NCBI GenBank assembly: GCA_949878425.1
Contig: CATLAL010000001.1
Coordinates: forward strand, 62,001 to 126,000
Direction: 5' to 3'
Source: an uncultured Oscillospiraceae bacterium
GTDB lineage: Bacteria; Bacillota; Clostridia; Oscillospirales; Oscillospiraceae
Length of the DNA stretch: 64,000 nt
Position 1 is the first letter of the stretch, and each line of letters opens with the position of its first letter. Below the pieces are notes generated by a model. That model was not told where the DNA came from. It saw nothing but the letters and a program-made list of their open reading frames with translations, and searched no databases. Position numbers and translations under genes: made by a program. Of this stretch, positions 25,440 through 34,997 are shown piece by piece.

Positions 25440-26234
25440 CTACTGGTTCCGGGAGATATCCGTTCCAAAGTACTTTATGGACAGCTCGCTGAGCTCCCCG
25501 GATTCGCTGAGCTCCGCCAGGGTCTGGTTCACCGCGGCCAGCAGGGCCTCCTCCCCCTTCCGCACGGGGATGGCGGTCCGGTTGACCTCCGGGGCCAGGA
25601 CGGCGATTTTGATGTCCGCGTCCGGGTGCTCCTTCATGTAGTCGTAGTAGCTGACCTCGGCGTTGAGGGTGGCGTCGATCCGGCCGCTGAAGAGCAGCTC
25701 AAAGGTCTGGTTCAGGTCGTCCACGCCGGTGACCTCCGCGCCGTAGCGCTCCGCCAGGGCGGCGTAGGTGCTGTCGAGGGTGTTGGCCGTGCTCTTGCCG
25801 GCCAGGTCCTCCATGGACTGGATGTCCCGGTTATCCCCCCGGACGATGACGGCGGTGCGGCCGTAGGCGTAGGGATCGGAGAAGTCGTACTTCTCCTGGC
25901 GCTCCGGGTCGATGTCCACGCCGTTGACCACCAGGTCGTAGCGCCCCGCGTCCAGGCCCGCCAGCAGGCCGTCGAACTCCCCCTCCACAAAGGAGGCCTT
26001 CACCCCCAGCTTCTCCGCGACGCGCTGGGCTACCTCCACGTCGTAGCCCACCAGCTCGTCCGCCTCGTTGTGGTAATTCCAGGGGGCCCAGCTGCCCTCC
26101 AGCGCGATGACGATCTCTCCCCGCTTCCGGATCTGGTCCAAAAGGTCCCCGGATTCGCTGCCGCCGCCGCAGCCGGCGAGGCACAGGACCGTGAGGGCGG
26201 CGAGGCACAGCGCAATCAGTCGCTTCATTTTCAT
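25440..26234 (-). CDS. Amino-acid ABC transporter substrate-binding lipoprotein
   Basis: A 264-residue lipoprotein (lipobox CLAGC near residue 22) of the family-3 periplasmic-type binding proteins: IVIALEGSWAPWNYHNEADELVGYDVEVAQRVAEKLGV is the usual ligand lobe start, followed by DLVVNGVDIDPERQEKYDFSDPYAYG. The N-terminal Arg/Asp contacts suggest a polar amino acid. It is the last gene of a permease-ATPase-binding protein operon. MKRLI six bases downstream could be the true start. Confidence 0.95.
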   Translation of the reverse strand: MKMKRLIALCLAALTVLCLAGCGGGSESGDLLDQIRKRGEIVIALEGSWAPWNYHNEADELVGYDVEVAQRVAEKLGVKASFVEGEFDGLLAGLDAGRYDLVVNGVDIDPERQEKYDFSDPYAYGRTAVIVRGDNRDIQSMEDLAGKSTANTLDSTYAALAERYGAEVTGVDDLNQTFELLFSGRIDATLNAEVSYYDYMKEHPDADIKIAVLAPEVNRTAIPVRKGEEALLAAVNQTLAELSESGELSELSIKYFGTDISRNQ

Positions 26235-26245
26235 ACGGATTCTCC

Positions 26246-27004
26246 TTATTTTGATGATGGATTGTCGGGCAGGCTGCCGGTGAGGCGCAGAAAGGCCCTA
26301 GTCCGCTCCTGCCTGGGGTTCTCGAAAATATCCCTGGAGCTGCCGGACTCCACCACCCGGCCGTCCTCCATAAAGACCACCCGGCTGGACACACTCCTGG
26401 CAAAGCCCATCTCGTGGGTGACCACCAGCATGGTCATCCCCTCCTCCGCCAGCCGCCGCATGACGGAGAGCACCTCCGCCGTCAGCTCCGGGTCCAGGGC
26501 GGAGGTGGGCTCGTCAAAGAAGATGATCTCCGGGTCCGCGGCAATGGCCCGGGCGATGGCCACCCGCTGCTGCTGCCCGCCGGAGAGCTGGTGGGGGTAG
26601 TAGGACCGCCAGGGGGCCATGCCCACCTTCTCCAGGGCCTGGAGGGCGGTGCGCTCCGCCTGATCCCTGGGGATTTTCAGGCCCACGATCAGCCCCTCGG
26701 TGACGTTTTGCAGGGCGGTCCTGTTGCGGAAGAGGTTGTAGCTCTGAAAGACAAAGGCGGTCTTTTTCCGCAGCCGGAGGATGTCCCGCTTGGGCACCCG
26801 GCCCAGCTGAAAGCGCTCCCCGTCAAAGGTCATGGTCCCGCCGCCGGCGGTCTCCAGGAAGTTCATGCACCGCAGCAGGGTGGTCTTGCCGGAGCCGCTG
26901 GGGCCCAGAATCACCGCCACGTCCCCCCGCTCCACCTGGAGGTCCACGCCCTTGAGTACCTCCCGCTGCCCGAAGGCTTTCCGCACATCTCGTACCTCCA
27001 GCAT
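26246..27004 (-). CDS. Amino-acid ABC transporter ATP-binding protein
   Basis: The 252-residue GlnQ-type ATPase has Walker [14 protein letters not shown] (about 36-44), Q-loop [10 protein letters not shown], signature [15 protein letters not shown], Walker [15 protein letters not shown] and switch His VVTHEMGFA. Together with the permease it imports polar amino acids. It starts three bases after the permease stop and ends 11 bp before the binding-protein start, one operon. Confidence 0.96.
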   Translation of the reverse strand: MLEVRDVRKAFGQREVLKGVDLQVERGDVAVILGPSGSGKTTLLRCMNFLETAGGGTMTFDGERFQLGRVPKRDILRLRKKTAFVFQSYNLFRNRTALQNVTEGLIVGLKIPRDQAERTALQALEKVGMAPWRSYYPHQLSGGQQQRVAIARAIAADPEIIFFDEPTSALDPELTAEVLSVMRRLAEEGMTMLVVTHEMGFARSVSSRVVFMEDGRVVESGSSRDIFENPRQERTRAFLRLTGSLPDNPSSK

Positions 27005-27007
27005 CCC

Positions 27008-27682
27008 CTACGCCTCCTGTCTCTCATAGGCCCCCAGCTTCTTCTCCCCCCACCGCTGGAGCCAGGTGAGGGCGGTGGAGAACAGCAGGTAGATGAGGCC
27101 CACCTCGATATAGAGGGCCAGGGGCTCATAGGTCCGGGCCACGATCCGCTGTGTGGCCATGAACATCTCCGCCACGGTGATGTTGGCGGCCAGGGAGGTG
27201 TCCTTCACCATGGCAATGAGGGAGTTGGAGAGAGGCGGAAAGGCGGTGCGCATGGCCTGGGGCAGAACGATTCGCCCCATGGCCTGGGGCCAGGACAGGC
27301 CCACGCAGCAGGCCGCCTCCAGCTGCCCGGCGGGCACCGACTCCAGGGCCGAGCGCACGGTCTCCGCGCAGTAGGCCCCCTCATTCAGGGAGAACACCAG
27401 CACCGCGGCGGGGAAGGGGTCGATGAGCACGCCCATGTTGGGCAGGCCGTAGAACACCACGAACAGCTGCACCAGAAGGGGCGTCCCCCGGAACACCCAT
27501 ATGTAAAACCGGGCCAGCTGCCGGAGCCCCCGGACATTGGCGAACTGGACCAGGGCCGCGGCCACGGCGATCACCATGGCCAGGGAGAAGGCGATGGCGG
27601 TCAATGGGATGGTCACCGTCAGCCCCGGCAGCAGAATTTTCCAGAAGGAATCCGTCAGAATCGCAAAAAGTCGCTCACTCAT
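27008..27682 (-). CDS. Amino-acid ABC transporter permease
   Basis: A 224-residue HisM/GlnP-type permease with five hydrophobic segments and the EAA loop AACCVGLSWPQAMGRIVLPQAMR that docks the ATPase. The start MSERLFAILTDSFWK at 27682 fits the family; a longer reading has no support. It is the first gene of the operon. Only a weak GGAGCG-like RBS lies upstream, and an AT-rich stretch with TATTAT (27733-27740, minus strand) may be the promoter. Confidence 0.93.
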   Translation of the reverse strand: MSERLFAILTDSFWKILLPGLTVTIPLTAIAFSLAMVIAVAAALVQFANVRGLRQLARFYIWVFRGTPLLVQLFVVFYGLPNMGVLIDPFPAAVLVFSLNEGAYCAETVRSALESVPAGQLEAACCVGLSWPQAMGRIVLPQAMRTAFPPLSNSLIAMVKDTSLAANITVAEMFMATQRIVARTYEPLALYIEVGLIYLLFSTALTWLQRWGEKKLGAYERQEA

Positions 27683-28086
27683 GATTGTATCGCGCTCCCA
27701 CAGGTTGGAGTGGGGTCCAGCCTCCTTACTTTTTGATTTATAATACACAGTATAAAGGCGGATGGGAGAAAATGCAAGCACTTTTTCTGCGCTATGTGAA
27801 AAATGTAACATGGGGGGGCGGACCCGCCCGCCGCCTCCGCCCCATGATACGCCCGGCGGGGAGAAAAAGCAAATACTTATATTGCATAGGCAGCTATGCC
27901 TTTTCTCTATGGAAGGGCCCGGGACGGAACGCGGAGGCGGCGGCAATCATCAGGAAACGTACCATCGTGCAGGGGCGGGCATCGCTCAAGCGCATGATAG
28001 CGCAGATCTTCCTTTAAAAGCGGGCGAGCGATGCCCGCCCGCTCAATGAGACGTGTCCCCTGGACTCCATCTATTTGGGTGCTGCT
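27683..28086. other. Intergenic region without a gene
   Basis: 404 bp between two minus-strand genes. It holds an inverted pair GGGGCGGGCATCGCT (about 27973) and AGCGATGCCCGCCCG (about 28026), a version of a short GGGCGGGCA/TGCCCGCCC repeat that is also seen at 34818, 60599 and 63762, and otherwise nothing that I can name. Confidence 0.6.
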
Positions 28087-28902
28087 CTACAGCTCCTCCA
28101 GGGAGGCGAAGCGGAACCCCAGCTCCTCCCAGCGGGTGAGCAGCTCGTCGAGAATCTCCGCGTTGGTCTTGGAGGTGGAGTGGAGCAGCACAATGGCGCC
28201 GTCGTGGATGCGGGGCAGGAGCTTGTCAAAGGCCTGCTGGCGGGTGGGCTGGTTGTCCACGTACCAGTCCACATAGGCCAGGCTCCAAAACACGGTCTTG
28301 TACCCTAGAGCCTGGGCCTGCTTCAGGTTCTCCTGGCTGTACTTGCCCTGAGGCGGCCGGTAGAACCGGGGGAGGGGCTTGCCGGTGGTCTGCTGGTAGA
28401 GCTCCGCAAGGCTGTCCAGCTCCTTCTGAAAGGCCTCCTGCTCCGAAATTTTGGACATGTCCGGGTGGTGATAGGTGTGGTTGCCCACGATGTGGCCCTC
28501 CTCCGCCATGCGGCGGACGATGTCCGGGGCGGTCTCCACCATGTTCCCCACCACGAAGAAGGCGGCGGGGGCGTTGTGCTTTTTCAGGGCGTCCAGAATC
28601 TGCTCCGTGTACCCGTTCTCATACCCGCAGTCAAAGGTGAGGTAGATCACCTTCTCCGAGGTGTCCCCCAGGTAGTAGGCGCCGTACTGGGCCAGCTCCT
28701 CCCTGGTGGCGTTGCCCACAGGGGCCTGGCCCGGGCTTGGGAAGGAGAGGCCCCAGTCCGCGGCGGAGGCGGGCACGGCGGCGGACCCGGCGGCGGGCAG
28801 GGACTCCTCCTCTCCGCCCAGGGCCAGCACCGCGGCGGCGATGAGGGCCAGTGTCAGCAGCGCGGCGCAGGTGAGAAGGGACCGGCGGTTGGCGTAAGAC
28901 AT
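28087..28902 (-). CDS. pdaA: PdaA-type delta-lactam polysaccharide deacetylase
   Basis: This 271-residue protein has one N-terminal membrane segment (about 10-29) and a NodB deacetylase domain. The metal motif is TFDCGYENGYT (the PdaA variant), the His pair GNHTYHHPDMSK, and the later motifs FYRPPQGKYSQ and FWSLAYVDWYVD are diagnostic for PdaA, which removes acetyl from muramic acid on the way to the muramic-delta-lactam of spore cortex. That suggests a spore former. The start has AAGGAGG upstream. It is divergent from the moxR operon. Confidence 0.93.
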   Translation of the reverse strand: MSYANRRSLLTCAALLTLALIAAAVLALGGEEESLPAAGSAAVPASAADWGLSFPSPGQAPVGNATREELAQYGAYYLGDTSEKVIYLTFDCGYENGYTEQILDALKKHNAPAAFFVVGNMVETAPDIVRRMAEEGHIVGNHTYHHPDMSKISEQEAFQKELDSLAELYQQTTGKPLPRFYRPPQGKYSQENLKQAQALGYKTVFWSLAYVDWYVDNQPTRQQAFDKLLPRIHDGAIVLLHSTSKTNAEILDELLTRWEELGFRFASLEEL

Positions 28903-28976
28903 AGAAAAAACCTCCTTATATTGCTCTATGTGACACAGTCTGCGCCGCCGGCGGCGCTATTATGCGCGGAAATCTA

Positions 28977-29005
28977 TTGACGGCTTTTCCGCAAGCCGAT
29001 ATAAT
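28977..29005 (+). promoter_or_regulatory. Promoter of the moxR operon
   Basis: TTGACG at 28977-28982, 17-bp spacer, TATAAT at 29000-29005. About 185 nt of leader follow, filled by palindromes (CTAGGCGGCCGGAAGGCCGC, then the GTCGTTGGGCC...GGCCCAATGAC repeat related to 25262). Confidence 0.8.
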
Positions 29006-29190
29006 TAATGTTGGGCTCCGCCTAGGCGGCCGGAAGGCCGCCCGAGCGGTCGTTGGGCCACAGGCCCAATGACGCGAGAGGGCAATGACGGCCCTAAACT
29101 TTACTTCCTTTAAACTGTGGTGACTATGCCGCTGGTTTTTAGATGCAGCGGCTATACCATTTCCCAGAGCATTGGCAGAAAGGACAGGCA

Positions 29191-30120
29191 ATGAACGAAA
29201 AAAATCTGACCGCCGCCGTGGCCGGCGAGGTCAAAAAGGCGATTGTGGGCAAGGATTCTGTGGCGGCCAAGGTGCTCATGGCCCTGCTGGCCCGGGGGCA
29301 CGTCCTGCTGGAGGACATCCCGGGGGTGGGCAAGACCACCCTGGCCCTGGCCTTCGCCAAGGCGCTGAATTTGCAGTTTCACCGGATGCAGTTTACGCCG
29401 GACGTGATGCCCTCGGATGTGACGGGCTTCTCCCTCTACAACCGGGAGAGCGGACGGATGGAGTACCAGCCCGGGGCGGTGCTGTGCAACCTGTTTCTGG
29501 CGGACGAGCTGAACCGGGCCACCAGCCGCACCCAGTCCGCCCTGCTGGAGGCCATGGAGGAGGGCCAGGTGACCGTGGACGGCGTGAGCCATCCGGTGCC
29601 GGACCCCTTTGTAGTGATCGCAACCCAGAACCCGGCCGGCGCGGCGGGCACCCAGCGCCTGCCGGACAGCCAGCTGGACCGGTTCCTGCTGTGCCTGCGC
29701 ATGGGCTACCCCGCCCCGGAGGAGGAGCTGGAGCTGCTGCGCCGGCGGCAGTACGGCGGCGGCATGGGGGGCGTGGAGCAGGTGGCGGACCGGGAGGACC
29801 TGGCCCGGATGCGCCTGGCGGTGGACCGGGTCCACGTGGACGACGAGGTCCTGCGCTATATCGTCGCCCTGGTAAACGCCACCCGGCGGCACCCCCAGAT
29901 CCTCCAGGGGGCCAGCCCCCGGGCCTCCCTGGCGGTGATGGCGGTGAGCCGGGCGGCGGCCTTTCTCCGGGGCCGGGACTACGTGATCCCGGAGGACGTG
30001 CAGAGCGTCTGGCAGGACGCCGTGGCCCACCGCCTGCTGCTGACCCCCGCCGCCGAGGGAACCGCCGCCGGCATCGCCGCCTCCCTGCTGCGCTCGGTGG
30101 AGCCGCCCCGCATCCGGTAA
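29191..30120 (+). CDS. MoxR-family AAA ATPase
   Basis: The 309-residue chaperone-like ATPase has Walker A EDIPGVGKTTLALAFA (about 38-46), Walker B LFLADELNRAT, sensor-1 VVIATQNPA and the AAA_lid_2 domain at the C-terminus. MoxR ATPases help fold or assemble metal- or membrane-bound targets. Start MNEKNL at 29191 with AAAGGAC. It is followed by a DUF58 and a transglutaminase-like gene, the classical MoxR-DUF58-TGase set. Confidence 0.95.
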   Translation: MNEKNLTAAVAGEVKKAIVGKDSVAAKVLMALLARGHVLLEDIPGVGKTTLALAFAKALNLQFHRMQFTPDVMPSDVTGFSLYNRESGRMEYQPGAVLCNLFLADELNRATSRTQSALLEAMEEGQVTVDGVSHPVPDPFVVIATQNPAGAAGTQRLPDSQLDRFLLCLRMGYPAPEEELELLRRRQYGGGMGGVEQVADREDLARMRLAVDRVHVDDEVLRYIVALVNATRRHPQILQGASPRASLAVMAVSRAAAFLRGRDYVIPEDVQSVWQDAVAHRLLLTPAAEGTAAGIAASLLRSVEPPRIR

Positions 30121-30124
30121 GGCC

Positions 30125-31123
30125 ATGTGGAGGCGGAGGATTCTCTATGCCTTGGCGCTGGGGTGCGCCCTTCTGGGGCAGCTGCTGGATGTTGGGTATC
30201 TGTTTCACTATATTTTCTATCTCACCCTCACCCTGCCCCTGCTGGGCCTGCTGGTGAGCCTGCCGGCCATGCTCAGCTGCCGGGCGGAGCTCACCGCCCC
30301 CTCCGGCCAGGTCCGGCGGGGGGAGGAGGCCCGCTGGCGCCTCACCTTCACCAGCCGCCTGGCCCTGCCGGCGGCCCAGGTCAGCTGCCGGGTGGGCCTG
30401 CGGGGCGGCTTCGGCGGGAAAACGGTCCGGGTGCGCAAAAAAATCCGGGGCGTCTACCCCGGAAAACGGATCGTCTGGAGCGTGGACACCGGCCACTGCG
30501 GCCTCCCCGCCTGCCGGGTGGACCGGCTGTGGGTCTGGGACTGCCTGGGGCTCTTCGCCCTGCCGGTCCCCGCCCCGGCGGCGCTGGCCCTGCCGGTGTG
30601 CCCCATCCCGGAGCCCCCGGGCCCCCTCCGCCTGCCGGAGGACGCGGGCGCGCCGGAGGCCGTCCCCCGGGGGAAATCCCCCGCTGGGGAGGACTACGAG
30701 CTGCGGCCCTACCGGCCCGGGGACCCGCCCCGGACCATTCACTGGAAGATGAGCGCCAAGCGGGATGAGCCTATCACCCGGGAGCTTCTCTCGGTACGCA
30801 GGCCCCTGCCGGTGCTGACCATAGACCTCTTCGGCCCGCCGGAGGCACTGGACCGGACCCTGGACCGGCTGGCGGGGTACAGCCAGGCCCTCCTGGACCA
30901 GGAGCGGCCCCACGAGATTCGCTGGGTCCACCCGGAGACCGGGGCGGCGCGCCGCCGCGCCGTCTCCTGCCAGCGGGAGTGGCTGGCGTGCCTCACGGCC
31001 ATTCTCTCCGACCCCGCCCCGCTCCGGGGCCGCTCCATTCTGGAGAGCCCCCTGGCGGCGGAGGGGGACGGGCCAGTCTGTCCCATCCACATCTCCGGAG
31101 AGGAGGCGTCCCATGAAGCGTAA
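30125..31123 (+). CDS. DUF58 domain membrane protein
   Basis: A 332-residue protein with two hydrophobic segments near the N-terminus (about 5-50), a strand-rich middle and the DUF58 signature YELRPYRPGDPPRTIHWKMSAKRDEPITREL (quoted in part: PYRPGDPPRTIHWKMSA). DUF58 proteins carry a von Willebrand-A-like fold and are partners of MoxR ATPases. It lies four bases after moxR and overlaps the transglutaminase gene by 11 bases. Confidence 0.94.
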   Translation: MWRRRILYALALGCALLGQLLDVGYLFHYIFYLTLTLPLLGLLVSLPAMLSCRAELTAPSGQVRRGEEARWRLTFTSRLALPAAQVSCRVGLRGGFGGKTVRVRKKIRGVYPGKRIVWSVDTGHCGLPACRVDRLWVWDCLGLFALPVPAPAALALPVCPIPEPPGPLRLPEDAGAPEAVPRGKSPAGEDYELRPYRPGDPPRTIHWKMSAKRDEPITRELLSVRRPLPVLTIDLFGPPEALDRTLDRLAGYSQALLDQERPHEIRWVHPETGAARRRAVSCQREWLACLTAILSDPAPLRGRSILESPLAAEGDGPVCPIHISGEEASHEA

Positions 31124-33353
31124 GGAGTGGCTCCGCCTGCTGCTGGCGGACGCCATCACCGTCTTTCTGCTGCTGACGGGGGGACTCCTCTCCGGGCTCA
31201 GCGCCTACGGTATCCCCGCCTATGGGACTGCCCTGCTGCTGGCGGGGGCGGTCCTGGCGCCTCTCGCCGCCCTGCTGTGGTCCTGGTCCCGGGGGCACTG
31301 GCCGGCCCTGGCCCTGCTGGCCGCAGGGCTGCTGGCCCTGTGGCGGATCCGGGAGGGGCTGAAGAGTCTTTTGAACCCCTCGCCCGGCCTGGAGGAGCTG
31401 CTGGCCCTGCCGGCGGCGCAAATCCTGCTGGAGGCCCTGCTGGCCCTGGCTTTAGGCTGGGTGGCGGTGCGGACCCGGTGCTGGTATCTGGCGGCGCTGC
31501 TGGTTATCACGCCAACGCTGCCCGCCATTCTGGCCGGGGTGCTGCCGGAGGGAGCCGCCCTGCTGGCCGCTACGGCCGGGTGGCTGGCCATGCTGCTGGC
31601 CTCCTTCTACAGCCGGCGGGACCCTGCCAGCCTGGGCAGAGGCCTGCTGGTGAGCCTGGGGGGCGCCGGGGCCCTGCTGGCCGTTCTCGCCGCCGCCCTG
31701 CCCATGGAGGGCTACACCCGCCCCCAGTGGGCCACCAATGCCCGGGCGGGCCTCCTCTCCGCCATCGCGGAGCAGGTCCGGGAGCTGGAGGGTACGCTGG
31801 ACTGGGAGGTGCCCCCTCTGGTGGAGGAGTACCTGCGCCTGGACGGCGGGGGGCCCTCCCCGGAGGGCGAAGGAACAGGGGCGGTCCCCTTCGCCGTCTC
31901 GGAGGAGGGGACGGTGGACCTGCTGGCGGCGGGGCCCCGGCGCTACACCGGCCGGACGGTGCTGGAGGTGGAGGGAGAGGGCACGGGCCGGATCTACCTC
32001 CGGGGCGGCGGCGCCGGCGTGTACACCGGCAGCGGCTGGGAGGCGCTGCCGGAGACGGACTGGCTGTGGCAGGCGATCCAGCGGGACGCCGACGGCTGGA
32101 TCGACCCCCTCCTGCACCCCGCCCTCCGGTGTGATTCCGCCGAAATCCGGGAGACAGCCATCCGCAGGGTCTCCGCCGGGAGCGCCGTCTACTACCCCTA
32201 CTACTTCGTCTGCTGGACCGCCGGAGACAGCGGCTGGCCGGGGGGCCTGTGGGGCACGCCCCCCACCATCGAGGGCTCCCTCTTCTCGGAGGAGCAGTCC
32301 TACCGGGTGTCCTCTGTGGACTGGCCGGAGGCCGGCTTCCCGCCGGAGGACGCCCAGCCGGCCTACCGGGACTTCGTCTACAGCCGCTACCTGGACGTGC
32401 CCCGCTGGGCCCGGAGCGCCCTGGCCCCCCTGCTGGCGGAGGCGGAGCGGAGCCCCATCCGGTGGCCCTCGGAGCTGCCGGAGCGGTTCCAGGAGTCCGC
32501 CGCCGCGGCGGAGCGGGTCGCCGCCGCCCTGGCGGAGGCCGCCCGCTATGATCTGAGCACCCCCGCCATGGAGCCGGGGGAGGACTTCGTGGCCCACTTT
32601 CTGGAGGAGGGCCGGGGCTACTGCGTCCACTTCGCCACCGCCGGGGCGCTGCTGCTGCGGATGCAGGGCATCCCCACCCGGTACGTCAGCGGCTATGTGG
32701 CGGACCTGGACGGGAGCGGCTATGCCGCCGTGCCGGACAGCGCGGCCCACGCCTGGGTGGAGATCTACCTGGACGGCTTCGGCTGGTATCCGGTGGAGAT
32801 GACGCCCTCCTACAGCGGCCCCGGGGAGGAGGCGGACGTGCCGGGGGAGAACCGGGAGGAGGACCTGGAGGAACCCCCGCCGCCCCAGGTCTCGGATACG
32901 CCGGAGAAGGCCCCCCAGACCCCGCCAGAGACGCCGGACACGCCGCCGGACGGGCCGGATACGCCGGAACCGCCGGAGGGTGACGCGCCGGAGGCCGCCC
33001 CCCTGGACCTGGGGTGGCTGTGGTGGGCGCTGCCGGTTCTGGCGGCTCTTGCCGCGCCCGGCATCCTGTACCGGCTGGCCCTGCTCTCCCGGCGGAGGAC
33101 CCGGGACCAGGCGGACGCCAACCGGTCCGCCATCGCGGCCTACCGGAGGAGCCTGCGCCTGGACGTCTGGGGCGGCGGGGAGAGTCCGGCCCTGACGGAC
33201 CTGGCCCGAAAGGCCAAGTTCAGCCAGCACACCCTGACGCAGGCGGAGCGGGAGCGGGCCTGGAGCCTCCTGGAGGAGCGCTTCCGGGAGACCCGGGCGG
33301 GCCTGCCCCGCCGGAAGCGCTGGCTGCTGGGACTCCTGAGGCCCCTTTTCTGA
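31113..33353 (+). CDS. Membrane transglutaminase-like protein
   Basis: This 746-residue protein has six to seven membrane segments in the first 210 residues (VFLLLTGGLLSGLSAY, ALLLAGAVLAPLAALLW, ...), a large extracellular part with a transglutaminase-like core, and a last membrane segment near 640 followed by a cytoplasmic tail (DUF4129-like). The core shows Cys504 in GRGYCVHFATA and His546 in AHAWVEIYLD; the usual third residue Asp is Glu in PVEMTP, common in this family. A long proline-rich linker (about 580-625) precedes the final membrane segment. It likely acts in wall or surface-protein handling with MoxR and DUF58 proteins. Confidence 0.92.
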   Translation: MKRKEWLRLLLADAITVFLLLTGGLLSGLSAYGIPAYGTALLLAGAVLAPLAALLWSWSRGHWPALALLAAGLLALWRIREGLKSLLNPSPGLEELLALPAAQILLEALLALALGWVAVRTRCWYLAALLVITPTLPAILAGVLPEGAALLAATAGWLAMLLASFYSRRDPASLGRGLLVSLGGAGALLAVLAAALPMEGYTRPQWATNARAGLLSAIAEQVRELEGTLDWEVPPLVEEYLRLDGGGPSPEGEGTGAVPFAVSEEGTVDLLAAGPRRYTGRTVLEVEGEGTGRIYLRGGGAGVYTGSGWEALPETDWLWQAIQRDADGWIDPLLHPALRCDSAEIRETAIRRVSAGSAVYYPYYFVCWTAGDSGWPGGLWGTPPTIEGSLFSEEQSYRVSSVDWPEAGFPPEDAQPAYRDFVYSRYLDVPRWARSALAPLLAEAERSPIRWPSELPERFQESAAAAERVAAALAEAARYDLSTPAMEPGEDFVAHFLEEGRGYCVHFATAGALLLRMQGIPTRYVSGYVADLDGSGYAAVPDSAAHAWVEIYLDGFGWYPVEMTPSYSGPGEEADVPGENREEDLEEPPPPQVSDTPEKAPQTPPETPDTPPDGPDTPEPPEGDAPEAAPLDLGWLWWALPVLAALAAPGILYRLALLSRRRTRDQADANRSAIAAYRRSLRLDVWGGGESPALTDLARKAKFSQHTLTQAERERAWSLLEERFRETRAGLPRRKRWLLGLLRPLF

Positions 33354-33358
33354 AACAT

Positions 33359-33387
33359 TTGACAAGGCCGCCGCCTTGGTATAGAAT
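33359..33387 (+). promoter_or_regulatory. Promoter of the 2-hydroxyacid dehydrogenase gene
   Basis: TTGACA at 33359-33364 and TAGAAT at 33382-33387, 17 bp apart, three bases after the preceding stop. Confidence 0.75.
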
Positions 33388-33440
33388 GGGGAAACTATCT
33401 GGAAAATTCCGGGGCGCGGGCCGCCCCGGGGAGGTGCGAA

Positions 33441-34406
33441 ATGAAAATTGTTGTGCTGGACGGCTACTGCCTGAACCCCGGCGACCTGAGCTGGGACGCC
33501 TTTGCGGCCATGGGGGAGCTGACGGTCTACGACCGCACGAGCCTGAACGACGAGGAGGAGATTATCCGGCGGATCGGGGACGCTCAGGCGGTGCTCACCA
33601 ACAAGACCCCCCTGTCCCGGGCCGTGCTGGAGCGGCGCCCCCAGGTGCGCTATATCGGCATCCTGGCCACGGGGTACAACGTGGTTGACACGGCGGCGGC
33701 CAGGGAGCGGGGCATCCCCGTGTGCAACGTCCCAGGCTACAGCACCCGGTCCGTGGCCCAGCTGGCCATCGCCCTGCTGCTGGAGATCTGCCACCACGTG
33801 GGGCGCCACGACCAGGCGGTCCACGCCGGGCGGTGGAGCGCGTGCCCGGACTACTGCTTCTGGGACTACCCCCTCATCGAGCTGGCGGGCAAGACCATGG
33901 GCATCATCGGCTACGGCAGCATCGGCCAGGCGGTGGGGGAGATCGCCGGGGCCCTGGGCATGGAGGTCATCGCCAACAGCCGCCATAGCTGGCCCGACGG
34001 GACGAAAACCGCCCAATACGTCCCTCTGGAGGAGCTGCTCCGCCGCAGCGACGTGGTCAGCCTCCACTGCCCCCTCTTCCCGGAGACCCGGGGGCTCATC
34101 AACCGGGAGACCATCGCCCAAATGAAGGACGGGTCCATCCTCCTCAACAACAGCCGGGGGCCCCTTATCGTGGAGCGGGACGTGGCGGACGCCCTGAACA
34201 GCGGCAAGCTCTACGCCGCCGGGGTGGATGTGGCGGACACGGAGCCCCTGCCGGCGGAAAGTCCCCTGCTTACCGCGAAAAACTGCGTCATCACGCCCCA
34301 TATCAGCTGGGCCCCCCTGGAGGCCCGGCGGCGGCTGATGCGCATGGCGGCGGAGAACCTGGGGGCCTTTTTGGCCGGCGCGCCGGCGAATGTAGTAAAT
34401 CCCTGA
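33441..34406 (+). CDS. D-2-hydroxyacid dehydrogenase
   Basis: A 321-residue NAD-dependent dehydrogenase (glycerate/lactate type). The nucleotide fold has GIIGYGSIGQAV (about 154-165); catalytic Arg lies in NNSRGPLIVE, Glu in VADTEPLPAES and His in TPHISWAPLEAR. Substrate is probably a short 2-keto acid or hydroxypyruvate; sequence does not decide. It is a single gene with its own promoter and RBS (GGGGAGGTG). Confidence 0.95.
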   Translation: MKIVVLDGYCLNPGDLSWDAFAAMGELTVYDRTSLNDEEEIIRRIGDAQAVLTNKTPLSRAVLERRPQVRYIGILATGYNVVDTAAARERGIPVCNVPGYSTRSVAQLAIALLLEICHHVGRHDQAVHAGRWSACPDYCFWDYPLIELAGKTMGIIGYGSIGQAVGEIAGALGMEVIANSRHSWPDGTKTAQYVPLEELLRRSDVVSLHCPLFPETRGLINRETIAQMKDGSILLNNSRGPLIVERDVADALNSGKLYAAGVDVADTEPLPAESPLLTAKNCVITPHISWAPLEARRRLMRMAAENLGAFLAGAPANVVNP

Positions 34407-34997
34407 GGAATCACATAGAATACTTGAATGTCCAGGCGGAGCGCCTATCGATTCCATAGCCCCGGGGGCTCCCCCGGACCCCCCGGGACGGGGGCGGTAC
34501 TTTTTGCTCGTGGAAAAGGTACCCAAAAACACGCCGTGGGCTAAGCGCCCCCCGTGGGCCGCCCTACAGGCGGCTTAGCGCTAAAAGCGCCGCTTTGCGG
34601 CGCTCCACGGGACCCCTGCCGTTTTACGGGGGGAGTTTACGCAGTGCAGATAAAAAGCAACAGGCGAAGCCCCTGAATGACAAGCTTTCTGCCGATAGAG
34701 CGATATCCACCGATTTTACCTGCCGGCCCTCGGAGGGATAGAACCAGCTTGGACGCGCGGCTGACGGGAGCTGGGTTCAATCATCCGCAATTCTTCAGGT
34801 TTGCTGAATCCGTGTAGGGGCGAGCGACGCTCGCCCCTACAGGTCCGGTGATTGGAATGCCCCCAGTTTAAAGAACCGTCCCGGTCACGCGCCGACGGCA
34901 GATCTGCCCCTTCCTTTGGTCCGTCATTGGGCTTCGCCCAACGACAGGCCCGGCGCTTTGAAAAGAAAATTTATGTTTGGAGGGAGGGGAGCAGGCT
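34407..34997. other. 590-bp intergenic region made of repeats
   Basis: From left to right: a degenerate copy of the GCGCCTATC...CCCCGGGG repeat (34436-34530); AAGCGCC-rich inverted repeats (34540-34612); GTAGGGGCGAGCG/CGCTCGCCCCTAC palindrome (34817-34842); and the shared CGTCATTGGGCTTCGCCCAA block (34921-34940). The segment 34680-34810 contains small inverted repeats (GAACCAGC/GCTGGGTTC) but no RNA family that I recognise. No promoter for yihY could be fixed. Confidence 0.65.

Noticed and set aside
31452..34532. 1026-codon open frame on the minus strand
   Set aside because: It crosses three real plus-strand genes and reads as low-complexity sequence; the opposite strand has clear transglutaminase and dehydrogenase motifs.
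34740..34810. tRNA-like pattern GGATAGAACCAGC ... GCTGGGTTCAATC
   Set aside because: No acceptor stem or anticodon arm could be built; probably a chance inverted repeat.
34640..34900. Possible c-di-AMP riboswitch before the YihY-Trk operon
   Set aside because: Expected conserved segments of the ydaO motif were not found.
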